Below the pieces are notes generated by a model. The model was not told the origin of the DNA, ran no database searches, and worked only from the letters and a program-made list of their open reading frames with translations. This document shows positions 31,152-32,063 of a DNA stretch of 32,063 nucleotides, piece by piece. The translations under genes were made by a program, and so were the position numbers. The stretch is from an uncultured Bacilli bacterium (GTDB lineage Bacteria; Bacillota_I; Bacilli_A; RF39; UBA660), in contig CALVOC010000004.1 of NCBI GenBank assembly GCA_944350145.1, positions 1 through 32,063 on the forward strand, in the 5' to 3' direction. The first letter of the stretch is position 1. Each line of letters begins with the position of its first letter.

Positions 31152-31617
31152 AGTTCGCCATTTTTTAACAGGAGCATTAGTGGGTGCCGGATTAGGCATC
31201 CTTTTAGCACCTAAAGAAGGTAGCGAGACAAGAAATGAATTAAAAAAGTCTTTTAAAGAATTGGTTGATACAATAAAAAATATCGATATAGAGCAAACAA
31301 AAGCAATTTTAATTGAAAAAGTAGAAAATTTAAAAAATGAATTAAATGAAATTGATGGAGAAGAAGCAAAAGAAATACTTTGTACAAAAAAAGAAATTGT
31401 AGAACAAAAATGTGATGAATTAATTCAAGAATCCGAAGAACAAGGAGCAAAAGTAGTTTCCAAAGCCGCTCAAAAAGTAAAAGACAAAACTTCAAATTTA
31501 ATTACAGAGGTTTTAAAAGACTTAGATGAAAATGAAGAACAAAAAGAAGTAAAAAAACAAACTTCAAAGAAAAAAAAGAAAAAGAAAAAAAAGACTACAG
31601 GAAAAGAAGGAAAATAA
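31138..31617 (+). CDS. ytxH: YtxH-like protein
   Basis: 159 aa from ATG 31138, which has AAAGGAG (31124-31130) 7 nt upstream; the longer frame from 31051 is antisense-like sequence over the YtxG gene. The N-terminal RHFLTGALVGAGLGILLAPK followed by EGSETRNELKKS is the YtxH signature, a glycine-rich membrane segment. A long helical body follows, and the C-terminus has a polylysine run (residues about 142-152) encoded by an A-rich tract prone to slippage. Paired with the YtxG-like gene. Function not established beyond stress association. Confidence 0.9.
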   Translation: MAQNKVRHFLTGALVGAGLGILLAPKEGSETRNELKKSFKELVDTIKNIDIEQTKAILIEKVENLKNELNEIDGEEAKEILCTKKEIVEQKCDELIQESEEQGAKVVSKAAQKVKDKTSNLITEVLKDLDENEEQKEVKKQTSKKKKKKKKKTTGKEGK

Positions 31618-31632
31618 ACTCCTTCTTTTTTT
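31605..31632 (+). terminator. Intrinsic terminator of the ytxH operon
   Basis: AGAAGGA (31605-31611), 8-nt loop, TCCTTCT (31620-31626), continuing into seven T. The loop contains the ytxH stop codon. Confidence 0.88.
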
Positions 31633-31692
31633 GGGCATATGACCATTCACCAAAAAAAGGTTTGCATAACATATGATTGAGAGGAGAGTACT

Positions 31693-31911
31693 ATGAATCC
31701 ATATATGAGAAGACCTTATCCAAATGGAGATCGCTTTATATTTCCGTTTTTAACTGGAGCATTAGTTGGAGGAGCAGCTGTGGGAATCACAAGACCACGT
31801 CCAATATTTAATGTTGCTCCACAGCCATATCCACCAGGACCACCGCCACCACCACGTCCACCATACGGACCATATGGCAGTTATTCTTATAGCTACTATT
31901 ATCCTTATTAA
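31693..31911 (+). CDS. Small protein with glycine-rich membrane segment and Pro/Tyr-rich tail
   Basis: 72 aa. Residues 15-33 (FIFPFLTGALVGGAAVGIT) form a glycine-rich membrane segment that shares FLTGALVG with the N-terminus of YtxH just upstream. The rest is Pro- and Tyr-rich: PYPPGPPPPPRPPYGPYGSY followed by SYSYYYPY. GAGAGGAGAG before the ATG and a terminator after the stop support a real gene. Such tails often bind surfaces or other proteins. No named family; homologues in spore-coat-like contexts are possible. Confidence 0.75.
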   Translation: MNPYMRRPYPNGDRFIFPFLTGALVGGAAVGITRPRPIFNVAPQPYPPGPPPPPRPPYGPYGSYSYSYYYPY

Positions 31912-31938
31912 AGCTACCATAAAAGGTTGGCTTTTTTC
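31910..31938 (+). terminator. Intrinsic terminator of the 72-aa protein gene
   Basis: AAGCTACC and GGTTGGCTT pair with a small internal irregularity around an ATAAAA loop, followed by six T. It starts in the stop codon. Confidence 0.75.
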
Positions 31939-31977
31939 ATACTTGAATTTAAAGTAAAAAAAGGTAAATTTAAAGAG

Positions 31978-31991
31978 TCAAAGATCTTTGA
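31978..31991. repeat. 14-bp perfect palindrome in the terminal intergenic region
   Basis: TCAAAGATCTTTGA reads the same on both strands. The 125 bases after the last terminator (31939-32063) contain no gene I can support. The palindrome could be a protein-binding site for a gene beyond the window edge, or chance. Confidence 0.5.
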
Positions 31992-32063
31992 GTTTTCGTA
32001 AAATTTGATGCATAGTCAAAACAAAAAGTGGATAAGTTAAAAAAAATACAGAAAGTCATAAGA

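Noticed and set aside
32029-32037. DnaA-box-like GTGGATAAG (TTATCCAC on the minus strand)
   Set aside because: A single imperfect match without a cluster or origin context.
1-32063. Mycoplasma genetic code (TGA as Trp)
   Set aside because: Several genes end cleanly at TGA with family-typical lengths, and Trp positions use TGG.
1-32063. CRISPR arrays, tRNA or rRNA genes
   Set aside because: No regularly spaced repeats and no cloverleaf or rRNA signatures were seen on either strand by reading.
31939-32063. Minus-strand frame ending LTYPLFVLTMHQILRKLKDL
   Set aside because: It has an in-frame stop shortly upstream, no ribosome binding site, and covers the palindrome; too short to call a gene.

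Overview
The window is AT-rich, uses TGA as a stop (GH31, flippase, Cse60 and several others end in TGA, and tryptophans are TGG), and carries T-box leaders, a CIRCE operator, sigma-A type promoters and AGGAGG or AGGTGA ribosome binding sites. Together these point to a low-GC Firmicute, most likely an uncultured gut Bacilli/Mollicutes-related lineage with the standard genetic code. The lineage is my inference; no rRNA or other marker is present to fix it.

Layout. 1-5,950 is an accessory region: the tail of an unknown gene, a run of RNA hairpins ending in a terminator, a possible gene remnant, an AlbA_2/Schlafen-type DNA-binding protein with a histidine-kinase-like ATPase domain, a decayed tyrosine-integrase fragment on the minus strand, and a type IIS-like restriction-modification pair (two-domain FokI-type adenine methylase overlapping an AlwI/PleI-family endonuclease). 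It looks like a defence island on the remains of a mobile element. 6,100-18,000 is housekeeping: HIT hydrolase, FkbM methyltransferase, a CIRCE-controlled Hsp20, a C-terminally short HisRS, a small exported protein, a radical SAM protein, a tail-anchored protein, a GH31 glycosidase lacking the usual acid/base aspartate, a two-gene unit whose second product has a RelE-like domain, and an archaeal-type AspRS behind an aspartate T-box. 17,750-21,100 holds a leucine T-box driving a small membrane protein and LeuRS, then a convergent anchored InlB-repeat protein.

21,200-28,200 is the most coherent system: Cse60-like protein and MOP-family flippase, then a tightly packed cassette of an SGNH hydrolase, a DUF4358 lipoprotein, an ECF sigma factor, an RsiV-like (DUF3298) anti-sigma factor, an MBOAT acyltransferase and a DHHW/AlgX-like protein. 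ATGA overlaps or gaps of a few bases join all six. In other Firmicutes SigV-RsiV senses lysozyme and induces wall O-acetylation; here the sensor and a candidate O-acylation machine share one transcript, so I read it as a self-contained, envelope-stress-inducible surface O-acylation operon.

28,200-32,063 holds a low-complexity coiled-coil protein, TrmB, a lipoprotein, and an operon of a disordered charged protein, a YtxG-like (DUF948) protein and YtxH, then a tiny proline/tyrosine-rich protein that repeats the YtxH glycine-rich N-terminus. Intrinsic terminators are abundant and often overlap stop codons, and several promoters overlap the stop codon of the gene before.
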